DNA from: Neolewinella lacunae
GTDB lineage: Bacteria > Bacteroidota > Bacteroidia > Chitinophagales > Saprospiraceae
Length of the DNA stretch: 64,000 nt
Assembly (NCBI RefSeq): GCF_014349155.1
Contig: NZ_JACSIT010000149.1
Span: 34,065 to 98,064 of the forward strand
Direction: 5' to 3'
The translations under genes and the position numbers were made by a program. Position 1 is the first letter of the stretch, and the number at the start of each line of letters is the position of its first letter. Below the pieces are notes generated by a model. It had not been told where the DNA came from and did not search any database. It saw only the letters and a list, made by a program, of their open reading frames with translations. Positions 19,548 through 28,025 of this stretch are shown here, one piece after another.

Positions 19548-20087
19548 ATGAATAAATACCTGATGGCGGGCCTCGTTTTCGTGCTCCTGAAGTGGTGGCA
19601 CCAGACGGCCACGGCGGAAGAACTGCTTTTCTTGCTGGCCCCGACCGACGCCCTGGTCAGCACCGTTACCGGTTCGGCCGGGCTGTGGGAACCAGGCTCG
19701 GGCTATTTCCACGCCGGGGAAAATATGGTAATTGACGCCTCGTGTTCCGGATTCAACTTTCTGCTGATCAGTTACTTACTCTTCAGTTGGCTTTTGCTGC
19801 AACGCTACGGGAAATGGAGAATGCTGTGGCTGGCCATGTTGCTGGCTTGGCCACTTACCATCCTGGCAAACTTCTCCCGGATCCTGACCATCCTGCTACT
19901 GGGCTCGATGAGCCCGCATGGGCTTTCGGCGGGTACCTGGCACGAAATGCAGGGGGCTTTCGTCTATTTTTCCGTATTGGTCATGGCCTGCGGCTTCACG
20001 CAAATGCTCCTGAAACCTAAAAAAACTCCTACCGTCACCCACAACGACAACCAACCATTGACCATCATCCATGAATACCCTGATTAA
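19548..20087 (+). CDS. xrtK: Exosortase K
   Basis: A 179-residue integral membrane cysteine transpeptidase/protease of the exosortase/archaeosortase superfamily. The catalytic triad fits: Cys66 in IDASCSGFNFL, Arg111 in ANFSRILT and His132 in TWHEMQG. Four or five membrane segments surround these. Exosortase K is a short form from Bacteroidota that, in known genomes, sits beside one dedicated substrate with an MSEP-CTERM tail; here that substrate overlaps the gene by 17 bp. It should cleave the MSEP motif at the inner membrane and move the substrate to a new anchor. The C-terminal tail after the last helix is Lys- and Thr-rich. Confidence 0.9.
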   Translation: MNKYLMAGLVFVLLKWWHQTATAEELLFLLAPTDALVSTVTGSAGLWEPGSGYFHAGENMVIDASCSGFNFLLISYLLFSWLLLQRYGKWRMLWLAMLLAWPLTILANFSRILTILLLGSMSPHGLSAGTWHEMQGAFVYFSVLVMACGFTQMLLKPKKTPTVTHNDNQPLTIIHEYPD

Positions 20088-22884
20088 CCCCCGCTGGCTG
20101 TTCGCCGTCCATACCTTCCCACTGCTGGTTTTTTCCTGGCTCGCCTACCGGCAGTACACGCTGATCGAGTCCTTGCTGGAACCGGAATACAAAGCGTTTT
20201 GGTTAACGTTTGCCATCATTACCGGATTTTTTTTGGCGGGGGTACTCGGGGCTGGGGTGTGGCTAGACACCGTACGTAAACGGGTTCCCGTTGCCCTGTT
20301 GGCTGGTTTGTTCATCACTACCGTCGGCTATCTGTATTTCGGGATTAACCACTTATCGCAGCTGGTCCCCTGGAATATTCCCCGCTGGCTGGGGGGGGAG
20401 GACTTGGCCCTGTATTTTCTCACCTTTGGCATGCCAACGCTGGGCTACTGCCTGCTGGGCGCGGTACACTATGCGACGCCTGATGCGGAACAACGGAAAA
20501 TCTGGCCCAATTTCGTCGCAGCCTTCGTGATTCCACTGGCGGTTTACCTGGTTTCCATGATCGGTATTCCGCTTTTTAGCGGGATGAGCAGTGGTTTCAT
20601 GGAGCACATTCTGGTCGTCTTATTCATCACGCTTACCGTAGCTTTTCTGTTTTTTCTGGTACGTGGTCTTTACCTGCTGGCCATCCGCCGGGAAAAGGCC
20701 TTTCGCGAACGCCGGATTTGGTGGATGATCCCGCTGGCCATTGTCTTCCCCTTGCTGGGGCTGTTGGTGAATAGCGGTAGCCTAAAGCCTGGCGGGCCAG
20801 GTTTTGCTGGATCGAACGTCTTTGGCGATTTCAGCCACCCGCTTTTTTACCTCATCGCTGGCTTCAATGGCTTGTTGCTGTGCCTGCCCGACTACGATAA
20901 CAAACTCTACCGCCTGTTTCTTTTCCTGGCTAAGTCAACCACAACGGCCTTCATTGCCTACTTCTTCGTTGTCTTCCTGCCGTTTTTGCCTTTGTCCATT
21001 CCGGCCATCCTGGTTTTTGGCCTGGGCTTTCTGATGTTGACGCCTTTGCTCTTGTTCCCCGTCCAGCTCACTAGTTTGCGGGACGATTTCCGCTTTCTGA
21101 ACCGTTACTTCGACCGTCGATTTCTATCGCTGAGTGGGGTGGTCTTTTTTTTATTCCTGCCCCTTACGATTACCCTGAATTACCAGCGTGATAAAAGCAC
21201 GCTCGATACGGCCCTTAATTACGTATACGCGCCAGCGGAAGCTGGCCAGAAACAGGTCGATGCTAAATCGCTCACCCGTGTCCTCCGCAGTATTGACGAA
21301 CAAAAAGGCCGACGCAACGACTTCCGTTTCGGCTCGGGAACGCCTTATCTTTCCAGTTATTACCGTTGGCTGGTGCTGGATAACTTGACCCTGTCCGACG
21401 CTAAAATCAACGACCTACGCCGCATTTTTCTCGGTGAATCTGGCTGGGAGAACCAGGGGGTTTCCCGGATACCCGTTGGTAAGGTAAGCCTTACGAATAC
21501 TACGGTGGAGACCACCTGGGACCCGCAACAGGAAGTATGGAGCAGCTGGGTGGAACTGGAACTGACGGCTGATTCCACGCTCGGCCTGCAGGAATACCAC
21601 ACGGAATTCCGCCTGCCGCCCGGCGTTTTCATCGCCGATTATTACCTGTACGTCGGCGACCGTAAGGAATTTGGTATACTGGCCGAGCGGAAGGCAGCGA
21701 CCTGGATCTACAATAATATCGTAAATGAGAACCGCGATCCGGGACTGCTGCGCTATAAAACGGCTGACGTAGTTTGCTTCAATGTCTTCCCCTTTCAAGC
21801 GGGCGAGGTCCGACGTACGGGCATGCGCTTCCTGCACCGGGAGCCGCTCACGCTGCCCTTCGCTGGAACTTCGCTGGTGCTTGGTCGGGTGGGGGAGCAC
21901 CAAGTCGGTGGAACACAATCGGGGGCAACTATCTATGTGTCCCAGTCGGAAAAGGCGGCGCTGACGCAGGTGCAGGGGAAGGTTGGGGTGCAATTCGTGG
22001 TGGATGCCTCTCGGCAAAGTCGCGAGACCGAAGCTGACCTCGTCGCCCGCATCAAAGCTTTTGCAGCCGGGCTTCCTGCCAGTAGCCCACAACCCCGCAT
22101 TACGCTGGCTGGAACTTACCCCCAGCACCTTGCCTATAATGATGACTGGGAAAGCGCATTGACAAAAATGCCCACTGGCGGCTTCTTTGCCCGGCGTGCC
22201 ATGGAGGAAATCCTGGCCACAGTGCCCGAGACCTCACCCGCCCCGACCTTTTGGAAGATCATAGTTGTCCCCAACCAATGGAATCGCCCCGTTCTGGACG
22301 GCGATTTCTCCGCCTGGGCCCATGCCCTTCCGGCGGGGAACGATTTTTACTACCTCTCGGAGAAAGGAACCCTTGCGCGGCATTCTCTCGTCGAAGAACC
22401 GGCCCGCCAACAACAAGATTCGGTCACACTGCCCGCCGTAGTGAGTGCTTACGCTTATCCAAATGCGGACGCACCAACCCACTGGCTACCGGTAAACAAT
22501 GAGCCGGCGATATTGCTCCAACTTGGGGCCGCGCCGTTGGCCGCAAATGGCTTGCCTGCCAAAACCTGGGCGGCTGGCCTGGCGCTGTACGGCCAGTATC
22601 TCCACCACCAGCGGACTGGCCAAACAGGCTACCGCCCCTGGCTGGCCGAAGTACGGGGCAGCTTCCGCGCCGCCCTGCTGATGCCCACTACCGCCTTCCT
22701 GGTTGTCGAAAACGATGCCCAAAAAGAAGCCCTCCGCCGAAAACAAGCGGAAACGCTTGACGCCGATCCAGCCCTCGATCTGGAAGAAGCGGACATCCGC
22801 AGCATGAGCGAGCCAGGGCTGTTTTGGGGAATGGCGATCCTGTTGTTATTGCTTGGTTGGCAACGGCGGAAGCTCAGTTTTTAA
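20071..22884 (+). CDS. XrtK-associated MSEP-CTERM protein with multi-TM N-terminus and VIT domain
   Basis: A 937-residue protein. The first 380 or so residues form about eleven membrane helices. A VIT (vault/inter-alpha-trypsin) domain follows at about 500-600, recognised by LQEYHTEFRLPPGVFIADYYL, then FGILAERKAATWIY and NENRDPGLL. The C-terminus is a sorting signal: MSEPGLFW, a hydrophobic helix, and the basic end WQRRKLSF. This is the presumed sole substrate of exosortase K next door. The ATG lies inside the end of xrtK in another frame, so translation is coupled. A substrate with so many membrane helices is unusual for sortase-like systems; the biological role is unknown. Confidence 0.9.
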   Translation: MNTLINPRWLFAVHTFPLLVFSWLAYRQYTLIESLLEPEYKAFWLTFAIITGFFLAGVLGAGVWLDTVRKRVPVALLAGLFITTVGYLYFGINHLSQLVPWNIPRWLGGEDLALYFLTFGMPTLGYCLLGAVHYATPDAEQRKIWPNFVAAFVIPLAVYLVSMIGIPLFSGMSSGFMEHILVVLFITLTVAFLFFLVRGLYLLAIRREKAFRERRIWWMIPLAIVFPLLGLLVNSGSLKPGGPGFAGSNVFGDFSHPLFYLIAGFNGLLLCLPDYDNKLYRLFLFLAKSTTTAFIAYFFVVFLPFLPLSIPAILVFGLGFLMLTPLLLFPVQLTSLRDDFRFLNRYFDRRFLSLSGVVFFLFLPLTITLNYQRDKSTLDTALNYVYAPAEAGQKQVDAKSLTRVLRSIDEQKGRRNDFRFGSGTPYLSSYYRWLVLDNLTLSDAKINDLRRIFLGESGWENQGVSRIPVGKVSLTNTTVETTWDPQQEVWSSWVELELTADSTLGLQEYHTEFRLPPGVFIADYYLYVGDRKEFGILAERKAATWIYNNIVNENRDPGLLRYKTADVVCFNVFPFQAGEVRRTGMRFLHREPLTLPFAGTSLVLGRVGEHQVGGTQSGATIYVSQSEKAALTQVQGKVGVQFVVDASRQSRETEADLVARIKAFAAGLPASSPQPRITLAGTYPQHLAYNDDWESALTKMPTGGFFARRAMEEILATVPETSPAPTFWKIIVVPNQWNRPVLDGDFSAWAHALPAGNDFYYLSEKGTLARHSLVEEPARQQQDSVTLPAVVSAYAYPNADAPTHWLPVNNEPAILLQLGAAPLAANGLPAKTWAAGLALYGQYLHHQRTGQTGYRPWLAEVRGSFRAALLMPTTAFLVVENDAQKEALRRKQAETLDADPALDLEEADIRSMSEPGLFWGMAILLLLLGWQRRKLSF

Positions 22885-23091
22885 GATCATTCTGGCCTGG
22901 GCTTAACGAAGCAACCAAAAGAATTGCGCGGGCTGTTTATCTCAATGCCTCCCCACCTCACCGCCCACAACGAAAACGCCGGGCTTCACCCGACGCTGCG
23001 TAAGCGGGGCCTCCAGGGGCGGGAGAGACTTCCGTTCGGCAAAACCCTTAAATGAACAACCTAAGACTATCCTCAAAACGAAGAGTTATCT

Positions 23092-23195
23092 TTTGTCCCG
23101 CTCAGCAGCCTGTCCCGTGCGGCAGCTTTGTCCCGTGCGGCAGCCTGTCCCGTGCGGCAGCCTGTCCCGTGCGGCAGCCTGTCCCGTGCGGCAGC
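23092..23195 (+). repeat. Tandem 17-bp repeat upstream of rlmD
   Basis: Five copies of CCTGTCCCGTGCGGCAG (one is 18 bp) after a degenerate first unit at 23094-23108. The unit length is not a multiple of three, and the array is outside any convincing gene. Copy-number change by slippage would be expected. Confidence 0.85.
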
Positions 23196-23212
23196 TTATT
23201 CAATTATTCAGT

Positions 23213-23257
23213 TATTCAATCCTTCAATCCTTCAATCCTTCCCCCAACGTACCTTTG
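23213..23257 (+). promoter_or_regulatory. Probable rlmD promoter with an 8-bp tandem repeat in its spacer
   Basis: The -7 box TACCTTTG is at 23250-23257, 32 bp before the rlmD ATG. The 8-bp unit caatcctt is repeated three times at about 23217-23240, just where the -33 element and spacer should be. Loss or gain of a unit would change the promoter spacing. Confidence 0.5.
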
Positions 23258-23288
23258 CCGCCCCCTCCATTTCCGCAAGCCCCCCGCC

Positions 23289-24707
23289 ATGTCCCGTTCC
23301 CGCCGCAGCCGTTACCCCGCCCGCATTGATCAAGTTCGGATTACCGGCCTGGCCGACAAAGGCTTCTGCGTAGGCAAAACCCCCGCTGGCGAAGTCGTTT
23401 TCGTCGAGAAAGTGGTGCCGGGAGACGTAGTAGACGTCCGGCCTTTCAAAAAAAGGAAAAAGCTGCTTTTTGCCACGCCCCTGGAGTGGCGGCAGCGGAG
23501 CGCAGACCGGGTGGAGCCTTTTTGCCAGCACTTCGGCGTTTGTGGGGGATGTAAATGGCAAGATTTCAGTTACGCTGGCCAGTTGCGGGAGAAAGACCAG
23601 ATTGTACGGGATGCCCTCACCCGCATTGGCAAAATTGAGGTAGGGCAGTGGGAGCCCATTCTCGGTAGCGAAGCGACGTCCTTTTACCGCAATAAGCTGG
23701 AATTCGGAGTCGCCAACCGCCGCTGGCTGACGGCCGAAGAGGTAGGAACGGAAGTGAACAACGAAGCCAACGTCATCGGTTTTCATAAGGCCGGAGCTTA
23801 CGATAAGCTCATCGAGATCGAGGAATGTCATCTCCAGCACGGCCCCAGCAATTTGCTCCGCAACGGCATCCAGGCGCTCGCCATCGAAATGGGCGTTCCT
23901 TTCTTCGACATGCGGGAGCGGACGGGCCTGTTCCGGCAGTTCATGATCCGGACTACTACCACCGGACAGTGTATGCTCGTCCTGGCATTCTTCACCGACG
24001 ATCAAGCCCGGATCCAGCCCTTCTTAAGCGCCATCATGGCCCGGTTCGGCCAGCACCTGACCAGCCTTTACTACTGCATCAACGGCAAGATCAATGAATA
24101 CATGATGGACCTGGAAATGGTCCACTTCGCCGGTACGACAACGGTGGTGGAAAACCTGGGTCACGTCAATTTCCACATCGGCCCCAAGTCTTTTTTCCAG
24201 ACCAATACCCGCCAGGGGCAGCGGCTCTACGACATCACGGCGGAGTACGCGGGCCTTACGGGCCAGGAAAATGTATACGACCTTTATACCGGTATTGGCT
24301 CCATCGGGCAGTACCTGGCCAAAGACGCACGCGCGGTAGTGGGCATCGAAGAAATCGCCGCCGCCATCGAAGACGCCAAAGTAAATGCTGCCCTCAACGG
24401 CCTGGATAACTGTACCTGGTACGCCGGGCAGGTAGAGCACATCCTCACGCCCGAGTTCGCTGCCGAGCACGGGCGCCCCGACGTGCTCATCACCGACCCT
24501 CCCCGGGCGGGCATGCACCCCAAGGTCTTACCCATGCTGCTGGAACTGGCCGCCCCCGTTATCGTCTACGTCTCGTGCAACCCGGCCACCCAGGCGCGTG
24601 ACCTCGCCATCCTGGCAGAAAAATACCGGGTAGTAAAGGCCCGGGCGGTAGACATGTTCCCCCAAACCAGCCACGTCGAATCCGTGGTGCGTCTCGAACT
24701 GTGCTAG
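23289..24707 (+). CDS. rlmD: 23S rRNA (uracil-5-)-methyltransferase of the RlmD/TrmA family
   Basis: A 472-residue SAM-dependent methyltransferase. The ATG at 23289 is preferred because everything upstream to 23052 is tandem repeat. A TRAM domain comes first (RITGLADKGFCVGKTPAGEVVFVEKVVPGD), then an iron-sulfur motif CQHFGVCGGCKWQ, then the methyltransferase domain with VYDLYTGIGSIGQYL for SAM and the catalytic nucleophile in IVYVSCNPATQARDL. It methylates C5 of a uridine in 23S rRNA; whether RlmD- or RlmC-like specificity applies cannot be settled from sequence alone. Confidence 0.9.
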   Translation: MSRSRRSRYPARIDQVRITGLADKGFCVGKTPAGEVVFVEKVVPGDVVDVRPFKKRKKLLFATPLEWRQRSADRVEPFCQHFGVCGGCKWQDFSYAGQLREKDQIVRDALTRIGKIEVGQWEPILGSEATSFYRNKLEFGVANRRWLTAEEVGTEVNNEANVIGFHKAGAYDKLIEIEECHLQHGPSNLLRNGIQALAIEMGVPFFDMRERTGLFRQFMIRTTTTGQCMLVLAFFTDDQARIQPFLSAIMARFGQHLTSLYYCINGKINEYMMDLEMVHFAGTTTVVENLGHVNFHIGPKSFFQTNTRQGQRLYDITAEYAGLTGQENVYDLYTGIGSIGQYLAKDARAVVGIEEIAAAIEDAKVNAALNGLDNCTWYAGQVEHILTPEFAAEHGRPDVLITDPPRAGMHPKVLPMLLELAAPVIVYVSCNPATQARDLAILAEKYRVVKARAVDMFPQTSHVESVVRLELC

Positions 24708-24717
24708 TGGGCCAATC

Positions 24718-24748
24718 AGCCCGGCGTACCGGCTACTGCTGGGCTTTT
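24718..24748 (+). terminator. Terminator after rlmD
   Basis: agccc at 24718-24722 pairs with gggct at 24741-24745, followed by five T. A smaller cgg/ccg hairpin sits in the loop. The stem is short but well placed. Confidence 0.5.
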
Positions 24749-25077
24749 TACTCAATCCCTATTTCCGCCTGTTGGCGGCTGATGATGACCCCCACCCGGC
24801 TGTAGAGCGAATCCACCCAACGGGGTTCCTGCCGGACGAGCCAAAGGAGGCTGTCGAATTCCGCCCGGTTACTGCCGTAGGCGGTTAAGGTGCGATCAAA
24901 GTATACCTCGCGCATCGAGTCCCGTACAATGATGGGCACTTCCGTAGCCAAACCTTCGGCCAGTTGCATATCGGCCACCAACGGGGCCAGGGCATCAAGA
25001 TCAACCGGCGGCTCTCCGGGGACGGAGTCGCTACAAGCCTGAAACAGAAGAAACGAAAAGCAGAAAATGCGATACAT
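24748..25077 (-). CDS. DUF4296 family lipoprotein
   Basis: A 109-residue lipoprotein from the ATG at 25077-25075. The signal MYRIFCFSFLLFQACSDS has its lipobox Cys at residue 15. The mature part matches DUF4296: LVADMQLAEGLATE, then VYFDRTLTAYGSNRAEFDSLLWLVRQEPRWVDSLYSRV. The function is unknown; the family is restricted to Bacteroidota and usually small. A gap of about 87 bp separates it from the SixA-like gene on the same strand, which lies upstream in the direction of transcription. Confidence 0.85.
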   Translation of the reverse strand: MYRIFCFSFLLFQACSDSVPGEPPVDLDALAPLVADMQLAEGLATEVPIIVRDSMREVYFDRTLTAYGSNRAEFDSLLWLVRQEPRWVDSLYSRVGVIISRQQAEIGIE

Positions 25078-25164
25078 ATATATAAGGATGTTGGTGTGGG
25101 CCGGATAAGGGCCGCTAACCATAAGAACTACAAAAGGAGGGCGAAAGCCACCGGGGTCAACGTA

Positions 25165-25659
25165 CTACGTCTGCTTTGGGTAGAGGAAAACGGTGCGCCG
25201 CGCCGCGCTCAGGCGGAAGGCCGTCCAGTTGGGGACGTCGGCCTCAGCTCCGATGATGCCGCAGGTTGGGACGTTACCAATGTAGCTGTCGTGTTCGAGG
25301 CGATTGGCCAGGTCGGTATACCCAGGGTTGTGGCCAAAGACCAGGACCGTATCCCACTCGGCGGGCAGGTTTTGCACGTGTTCCTCGATCGTATCGGGCC
25401 AGGCGTGGTAGAGCTCCGCCTCGGTAAGGACGGCCGCTTCCGGCAGGCCGAAAGCTTCCCGAAAAGCCTGGGCCGTTTGGCGCGCGCGCTTGGCGCTGGA
25501 GGTGAGCAATCCCGCGGGGGAAACGCCCAGCTCCCGCAGGCGCTGGGCCATACGCGGTGCGTCGTGGATGCCCCGCGTGTCGAGGGGCCGGTCGTGGTCC
25601 GCCAGGTTAGGGTGATCCCAATTGGATTTGGCGTGGCGAACGAAGTAAACTGTTTTCAT
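25165..25659 (-). CDS. SixA-like histidine phosphatase
   Basis: A 164-residue member of the histidine phosphatase (phosphoglycerate mutase-like) superfamily. The catalytic RHA motif is at residues 8-10 (VYFVRHAKSNW), with a second Arg in LLTSSAKRARQTA and a second His in VLVFGHNPGYTDL. SixA-type enzymes remove phosphate from phosphohistidine, for example on HPt domains of sensor kinases. The two-component pair across the divergent gap (25772 onward) makes such a role conceivable but not shown. Confidence 0.9.
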   Translation of the reverse strand: MKTVYFVRHAKSNWDHPNLADHDRPLDTRGIHDAPRMAQRLRELGVSPAGLLTSSAKRARQTAQAFREAFGLPEAAVLTEAELYHAWPDTIEEHVQNLPAEWDTVLVFGHNPGYTDLANRLEHDSYIGNVPTCGIIGAEADVPNWTAFRLSAARRTVFLYPKQT

Positions 25660-25735
25660 AGCAGGGTGGGGCGGGTTGCGGGGTAGTCAATAACAGGCTT
25701 AACGCTTAATTAACCCCGGCGCGGCGGGAATGCCC

Positions 25736-25743
25736 TAGTTTTG
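25736..25743 (+). promoter_or_regulatory. -7 box TAGTTTTG for the two-component operon
   Basis: Exact TAnnTTTG 29 bp before the response-regulator ATG. Confidence 0.55.
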
Positions 25744-25771
25744 TGCGTAATTTAACCCAAAGGTGTACCCT

Positions 25772-26455
25772 ATGAGTTTGGCTAAGATACTACTGGTAGA
25801 CGATGAACCCGACATTCTGGAGATCCTGGAATACAACCTCATCAAAGAAGGTTACGAAGTAGCTACCGCCGGAAACGGGGAAGAAGGCTTCAAGGTGGCG
25901 CAGAAATTTCAACCCGATCTGATCGTGCTCGATATCATGATGCCCGTTATGGACGGCGTAGAACTCTGCCGCCTCCTCCGCAGCAAACCCGAATTCAACA
26001 ATACCATCATCACCTTCCTCACCGCACGGGAAGAAGACTACAGCCAGATCGCTGCACTCGATACCGGCGGCGATGATTACATCACCAAGCCCATCCGGCC
26101 CCGCGTCCTGCTGAGCCGCGTCAAGGCCCTCCTGCGCCGCAACGAACGGCAGGAAGACCACGAGGAAGCCAGCACCATCCTGGTCGGCGACCTGGAAATC
26201 GACCTCGAGCAAGTCATGGTCTTACGCGGCAAAGAGCGCATCGAACTGGCCAAAAAAGAGTTCGATCTCCTCACCCTCCTGGCCTCCAAGCCCGGCAAAG
26301 TGTTCAGCCGCGACGAGATTTTCAACCGCGTCTGGGGCACCGACGTTATCGTAGGTAACCGCACCATCGATGTCCACATCCGCAAACTGCGCGAAAAACT
26401 GGGCGACCACTACATCAAAACCATCAAGGGCATCGGGTATAAATTCGTCTTTTAA
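25772..26455 (+). CDS. OmpR/PhoB-family response regulator
   Basis: A 227-residue regulator. ATG 25772 (MSLAKILLVDDEPDILE) is chosen over a GTG at 25763. The receiver domain has the acidic pair Asp10-Asp11, phospho-acceptor Asp54 in IVLDIMMPVMDG and the Lys in DDYITKPI. The C-terminal winged helix is typical (ELAKKEFDLLTLLASKPGKVFSRDEI to RTIDVHIRKLREKLG). It overlaps the kinase gene at TAATG, so the two are coupled. In this phylum such pairs are often PhoB/PhoR-like, but no phosphate genes are nearby. Confidence 0.95.
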   Translation: MSLAKILLVDDEPDILEILEYNLIKEGYEVATAGNGEEGFKVAQKFQPDLIVLDIMMPVMDGVELCRLLRSKPEFNNTIITFLTAREEDYSQIAALDTGGDDYITKPIRPRVLLSRVKALLRRNERQEDHEEASTILVGDLEIDLEQVMVLRGKERIELAKKEFDLLTLLASKPGKVFSRDEIFNRVWGTDVIVGNRTIDVHIRKLREKLGDHYIKTIKGIGYKFVF

Positions 26456-27510
26456 TGTTGAAAAACAGCACCCCGCGGCAAGTCGCGGTGCAAGCCGCAG
26501 CCGCGGCAACTTTTATCACCACCGCACTCGTACTCGTTGTCGTACTGCTTTTTGCTGCCCCGGTACCCGCCTGGTTGTTTCTGCTCCTGCTGGCCTGTGG
26601 CTTTGCGGTCTCCTACTTCGTGATCCTCCTTTTTCTGGACCACTTTATCTACCGCCGCATCAAGTTGATTTACAAAACCATCCACAGCCGCAAGATCAGT
26701 CCCGATGCCAAAAGGGAAAGCGTCGACCCCGACCGACCCATCATCGACGAAGTGGAAAAAGAAGTGGAGGAATGGGCCACCTACCAGGAAGACCAACTCG
26801 ATGAGTACGAGCGCTTCGCCGAATACCGCCGCCGCTACATCGGGGACATCAGTCACGAACTGAAAACGCCCATCTTCAATATCCAGGGATACCTGCACAC
26901 CATCCTCGACGACGAAGACGTCCTCGACGACCGCAAGTTCACCCTTAAGTTCCTCCGCAAGGCCGCCAAAAACGTCGAACGCCTCCAAACCATTGTGGAT
27001 GACCTCAGCGCCATCAGCCGCCTGGAAAGCGGCGAGCTCGTCTTAGACATTGAGACATTCAACATCCGCACGCTGGCCACCGAAGTCTTCGAAGAACTGG
27101 ACCTGAAAAGCCACGAAGCCGGCGTCAACCTCAGTTTCAAACCCGGCGCGGACGGCGGGTTTATGGTCCGGGCCGACCGCGAAAGCATCCGCCAGGTCCT
27201 CATCAACCTGATTACCAACTCCATCAAGTACGGCAACGTGGGCGGCAACACCCGCATCGGCCTTTATGACATGGCCACCTACATCCTCTGCGAGGTAGCC
27301 GACGATGGCATCGGCATCCCCGAAAAACACCTCCCCCACGTTTTCGACCGCTTTTACCGGGTCGATAAGAGCCGCAGCCGCCAAAAAGGGGGCTCGGGGC
27401 TGGGCCTCTCCATCGTCAAGCACATCATGGAAGCCCACCAGCAAACCATCAACGTACGCTCCTCTCCCGGAATGGGCTCTACCTTCGGCATCACCTTGGC
27501 CAAGGCTTAG
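26455..27510 (+). CDS. Membrane sensor histidine kinase
   Basis: A 351-residue kinase with two adjacent N-terminal membrane helices (about 17-37 and 38-62) separated by only a few residues, so there is almost no periplasmic sensor. The dimerisation helix has the phospho-acceptor His134 in GDISHELKTPIFN. The ATPase domain has the N box (NLITNSIKYG), G1 (ADDGIGIPE), F box and G2 (GGSGLGLSIVKHI). It pairs with the preceding regulator. The lack of an extracytoplasmic domain suggests that it senses the membrane or a partner protein. Confidence 0.95.
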   Translation: MLKNSTPRQVAVQAAAAATFITTALVLVVVLLFAAPVPAWLFLLLLACGFAVSYFVILLFLDHFIYRRIKLIYKTIHSRKISPDAKRESVDPDRPIIDEVEKEVEEWATYQEDQLDEYERFAEYRRRYIGDISHELKTPIFNIQGYLHTILDDEDVLDDRKFTLKFLRKAAKNVERLQTIVDDLSAISRLESGELVLDIETFNIRTLATEVFEELDLKSHEAGVNLSFKPGADGGFMVRADRESIRQVLINLITNSIKYGNVGGNTRIGLYDMATYILCEVADDGIGIPEKHLPHVFDRFYRVDKSRSRQKGGSGLGLSIVKHIMEAHQQTINVRSSPGMGSTFGITLAKA

Positions 27511-27520
27511 GCGCTGTTGT

Positions 27521-27538
27521 GGGCGCGGCCGCAGGTGC
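27521..27538 (-). repeat. Dispersed C18 repeat
   Basis: GGGCGCGGCCGCAGGTGC, perfect, 10 bp after the kinase stop codon. Confidence 0.75.
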
Positions 27539-27618
27539 CAGGTGAGAAATATGAAGCAAGGGAAGGTCCCCGCAAAGGTTTTTTTGCCAGAAGCTTTTTC
27601 TCATCGCCCGGAAAACCC

Positions 27619-27626
27619 TATCTTTG
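27619..27626 (+). promoter_or_regulatory. -7 box TATCTTTG for rpsU
   Basis: Exact TAnnTTTG 28 bp before the rpsU ATG; a T-rich tract ending at 27600 stands 18 bp upstream as a weak -33 element. Confidence 0.65.
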
Positions 27627-27654
27627 CGGTCCAATTAAAAAATAGCACCGTTTA

Positions 27655-27843
27655 ATGCTGATCATCAACGTCCGTGAAGGAGAAAACATCGACCGCGCAC
27701 TCAAGCGGTACAAGCGCAAGAGCATCAACACCCGGGTGATCCGTGAGTTACGGAACCGCCGCGAATTCACCAAGCCAAGCGTTCTGCGCCGCCGTGAAAA
27801 GTTGAAGGCCGTCTACCGTCTGGAAAAATACGGAGAGCGCTAG
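27655..27843 (+). CDS. rpsU: 30S ribosomal protein S21
   Basis: A 62-residue, very basic protein. It begins MLIINVREGENIDRALKRYKRK and continues with RELRNRREFTKPSVLRRREK, the S21 helices. In Bacteroidota S21 takes part in mRNA start-site handling by the 30S subunit; the tail of the anti-Shine-Dalgarno is held by S21 and partners in this phylum. It is monocistronic with its own promoter and a very strong terminator. Confidence 0.97.
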   Translation: MLIINVREGENIDRALKRYKRKSINTRVIRELRNRREFTKPSVLRRREKLKAVYRLEKYGER

Positions 27844-27903
27844 CCACCGGCTAAGCCCCCTTGTTATTTGTCATATAGCAGGCTTTAGGAGAAGTCTGCG
27901 CAC

Positions 27904-27956
27904 CGCCGAAAGCGGCTGCGGATTGCATTAAGTGCATCCCGCAGCCGCTTTCGGCG
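27904..27956. terminator. Strong hairpin terminator between rpsU and the TIR gene
   Basis: An 18-bp perfect stem: cgccgaaagcggctgcgg at 27904-27921 and its complement at 27939-27956, with a 17-nt loop. It sits between convergent genes and may stop both; the T-run is short (ttt) on the + strand. Confidence 0.8.
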
Positions 27957-28025
27957 TTTGGGGAAGTTCCGGTACGAAGGGGGAGGAGAAGTTGTGCCTC
28001 AGGCAAACGCCTTCGTCAGCCAGGT

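Noticed and set aside
23092..23195. Possible CRISPR array
   Set aside because: The 17-bp units abut without spacers and no cas gene is near; it is a plain tandem repeat.
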